From NCBI GenBank assembly GCA_903821255.1, contig CAIJKT010000628.1:1-6663 (forward strand): a DNA stretch of 6,663 nucleotides, written 5' to 3'. The position numbers were made by a program, and so were the translations under genes. This DNA is from an uncultured Lentisphaeria bacterium. GTDB lineage: Bacteria; Verrucomicrobiota; Lentisphaeria; Victivallales; Victivallaceae. The notes under the pieces are model-generated. The model did no database searches. It was not told the DNA's origin and saw only the letters and a program-made list of their open reading frames with translations. Below are positions 6,267-6,663 of the stretch, piece by piece (position 1 is the stretch's first letter; every line of letters starts with the position of its first letter).

Positions 6267-6620
6267 TTAGTAGCTTCTGCGGTCGCCGCCGCCACTGCGG
6301 CCGCCACCGAATCCGCCGCCGCCACTGCGACGTTCGCCGCCACCGAATCCGCCGCCACTGCGACGTTCGCCGCCTTCGGGTTTCGGACGGGCTTCATTCA
6401 CATTGATGCTTCTGCCGTCGAGATCAGAGCCATTGAGTGCATTGATTTCAGCCGTGGCTTCTTCGCTGTTGGACATTTCGACAAAGCCGAAGCCCTTGGA
6501 GCGTCCGGAATCGCGGTCCATGACAACGCGGGCAGATTCGACTTTTCCGTGCGCCTGGAATACTTCCTGGAGTGATGCGTCTGTGGTCTTGAACGAGAGG
6601 TTGCCGACATAGAGATTCAT
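6267..6620 (-). CDS. Small glycine-rich RRM-domain RNA-binding protein
   Basis: 117 aa. One RNA recognition motif fills residues 1-~78: RNP2 is LYVGNL (3-8) and RNP1 is KGFGFVEM (42-49), with the aromatic residues that stack on RNA (Y4, F44, F46) present. Residues ~79-117 are a disordered Gly/Arg tail built from GERRSGGGFGG-type repeats and ending DRRSY. This is the architecture of bacterial Rbp proteins (best known in cyanobacteria, also common in PVC and other phyla), single-stranded RNA binders often tied to cold response or mRNA localisation; the role here is not shown. The ATG at 6620 has AGGA 9 nt upstream (TAGGAAGAAGAAGA). A possible -10 (TAAAAT, 6655-6650) lies near the window edge, but the matching -35 would be outside. 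Confidence 0.93.
   Translation of the reverse strand: MNLYVGNLSFKTTDASLQEVFQAHGKVESARVVMDRDSGRSKGFGFVEMSNSEEATAEINALNGSDLDGRSINVNEARPKPEGGERRSGGGFGGGERRSGGGGFGGGRSGGGDRRSY
6291..6374 (-). repeat. Imperfect tandem repeat coding the Gly/Arg tail
   Basis: A unit of about 33 bp, recognisable by CCACTGCG on the plus strand at 6292, 6322 and 6355, occurs as one shortened copy, one full copy and one partial copy. It encodes the ERRSGGGFGGG blocks of the RRM protein. Copies are nearly identical at the DNA level, which suggests recent expansion or slippage, so tail length may vary between strains. Confidence 0.75.
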
Positions 6621-6663
6621 TCTTCTTCTTCCTATACGCCATGATGATTATTTTAGAACCGAA

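Noticed and set aside
6448..6642. 64-codon minus-strand frame starting at 6642
   Set aside because: Overlaps the RRM gene in another frame, lacks motifs, and the RRM start has a proper Shine-Dalgarno.

Overview
The window reads as a piece of chromosome from a bacterium of the PVC group, most likely Lentisphaerota (Victivallales-like) or a close relative. This is an inference from gene content. The support is a Lentisphaera-style pseudopilin N-terminus (FTIIELL...[19 protein letters not shown]), a UroD-superfamily protein ending in the pattern common in these genomes, a secreted GH84-like enzyme with a CBM9-like tail, and a LacI-type palindromic operator. No sequence search was possible.

Layout. 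(1) 2-841, plus strand: the 3' part of a UroD-superfamily gene that begins upstream of the window. (2) 842-1054: a convergent gap with no convincing gene or terminator. (3) 4607 down to 1055, minus strand: a compact three-gene unit. It starts at a perfect-consensus sigma70-type promoter (TTGACA, 17 nt, TATAAT) whose spacer holds a 14-bp perfect palindrome. After a leader of about 197 nt come a very short pseudopilin-like gene (77 aa), a secreted concanavalin/DUF1080-like protein broken by a one-base frameshift in a G5 run, and a 749-aa secreted GH84-like glycosidase with a C-terminal CBM9-like domain. The gaps between these genes are 22 and 24 nt, and each start has a Shine-Dalgarno sequence. 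(4) 4692-4820, plus strand: a decayed copy of the 3' end of the UroD gene, in the same orientation as the intact copy, so the minus-strand cassette lies between two related UroD 3' ends. (5) 6162-4906, minus strand: an RlmI-family 23S rRNA methyltransferase. (6) 6620-6267, minus strand: a small RRM RNA-binding protein with a glycine/arginine tail, followed by a strong intrinsic terminator at 6240-6204.

How the genes fit together. The cassette looks like an inducible outer-surface or periplasmic carbohydrate module: a glycan-active enzyme, a secreted jelly-roll protein and a pseudopilin-like peptide under one sugar-type repressor site. The methyltransferase and RRM protein are housekeeping RNA genes unrelated to it. 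The features most worth a second look are the duplicated UroD tail, the promoter with built-in operator, the broken second gene, the truncated pseudopilin, and the GH84-like protein that keeps the catalytic Asp pair but lacks other family signature residues.
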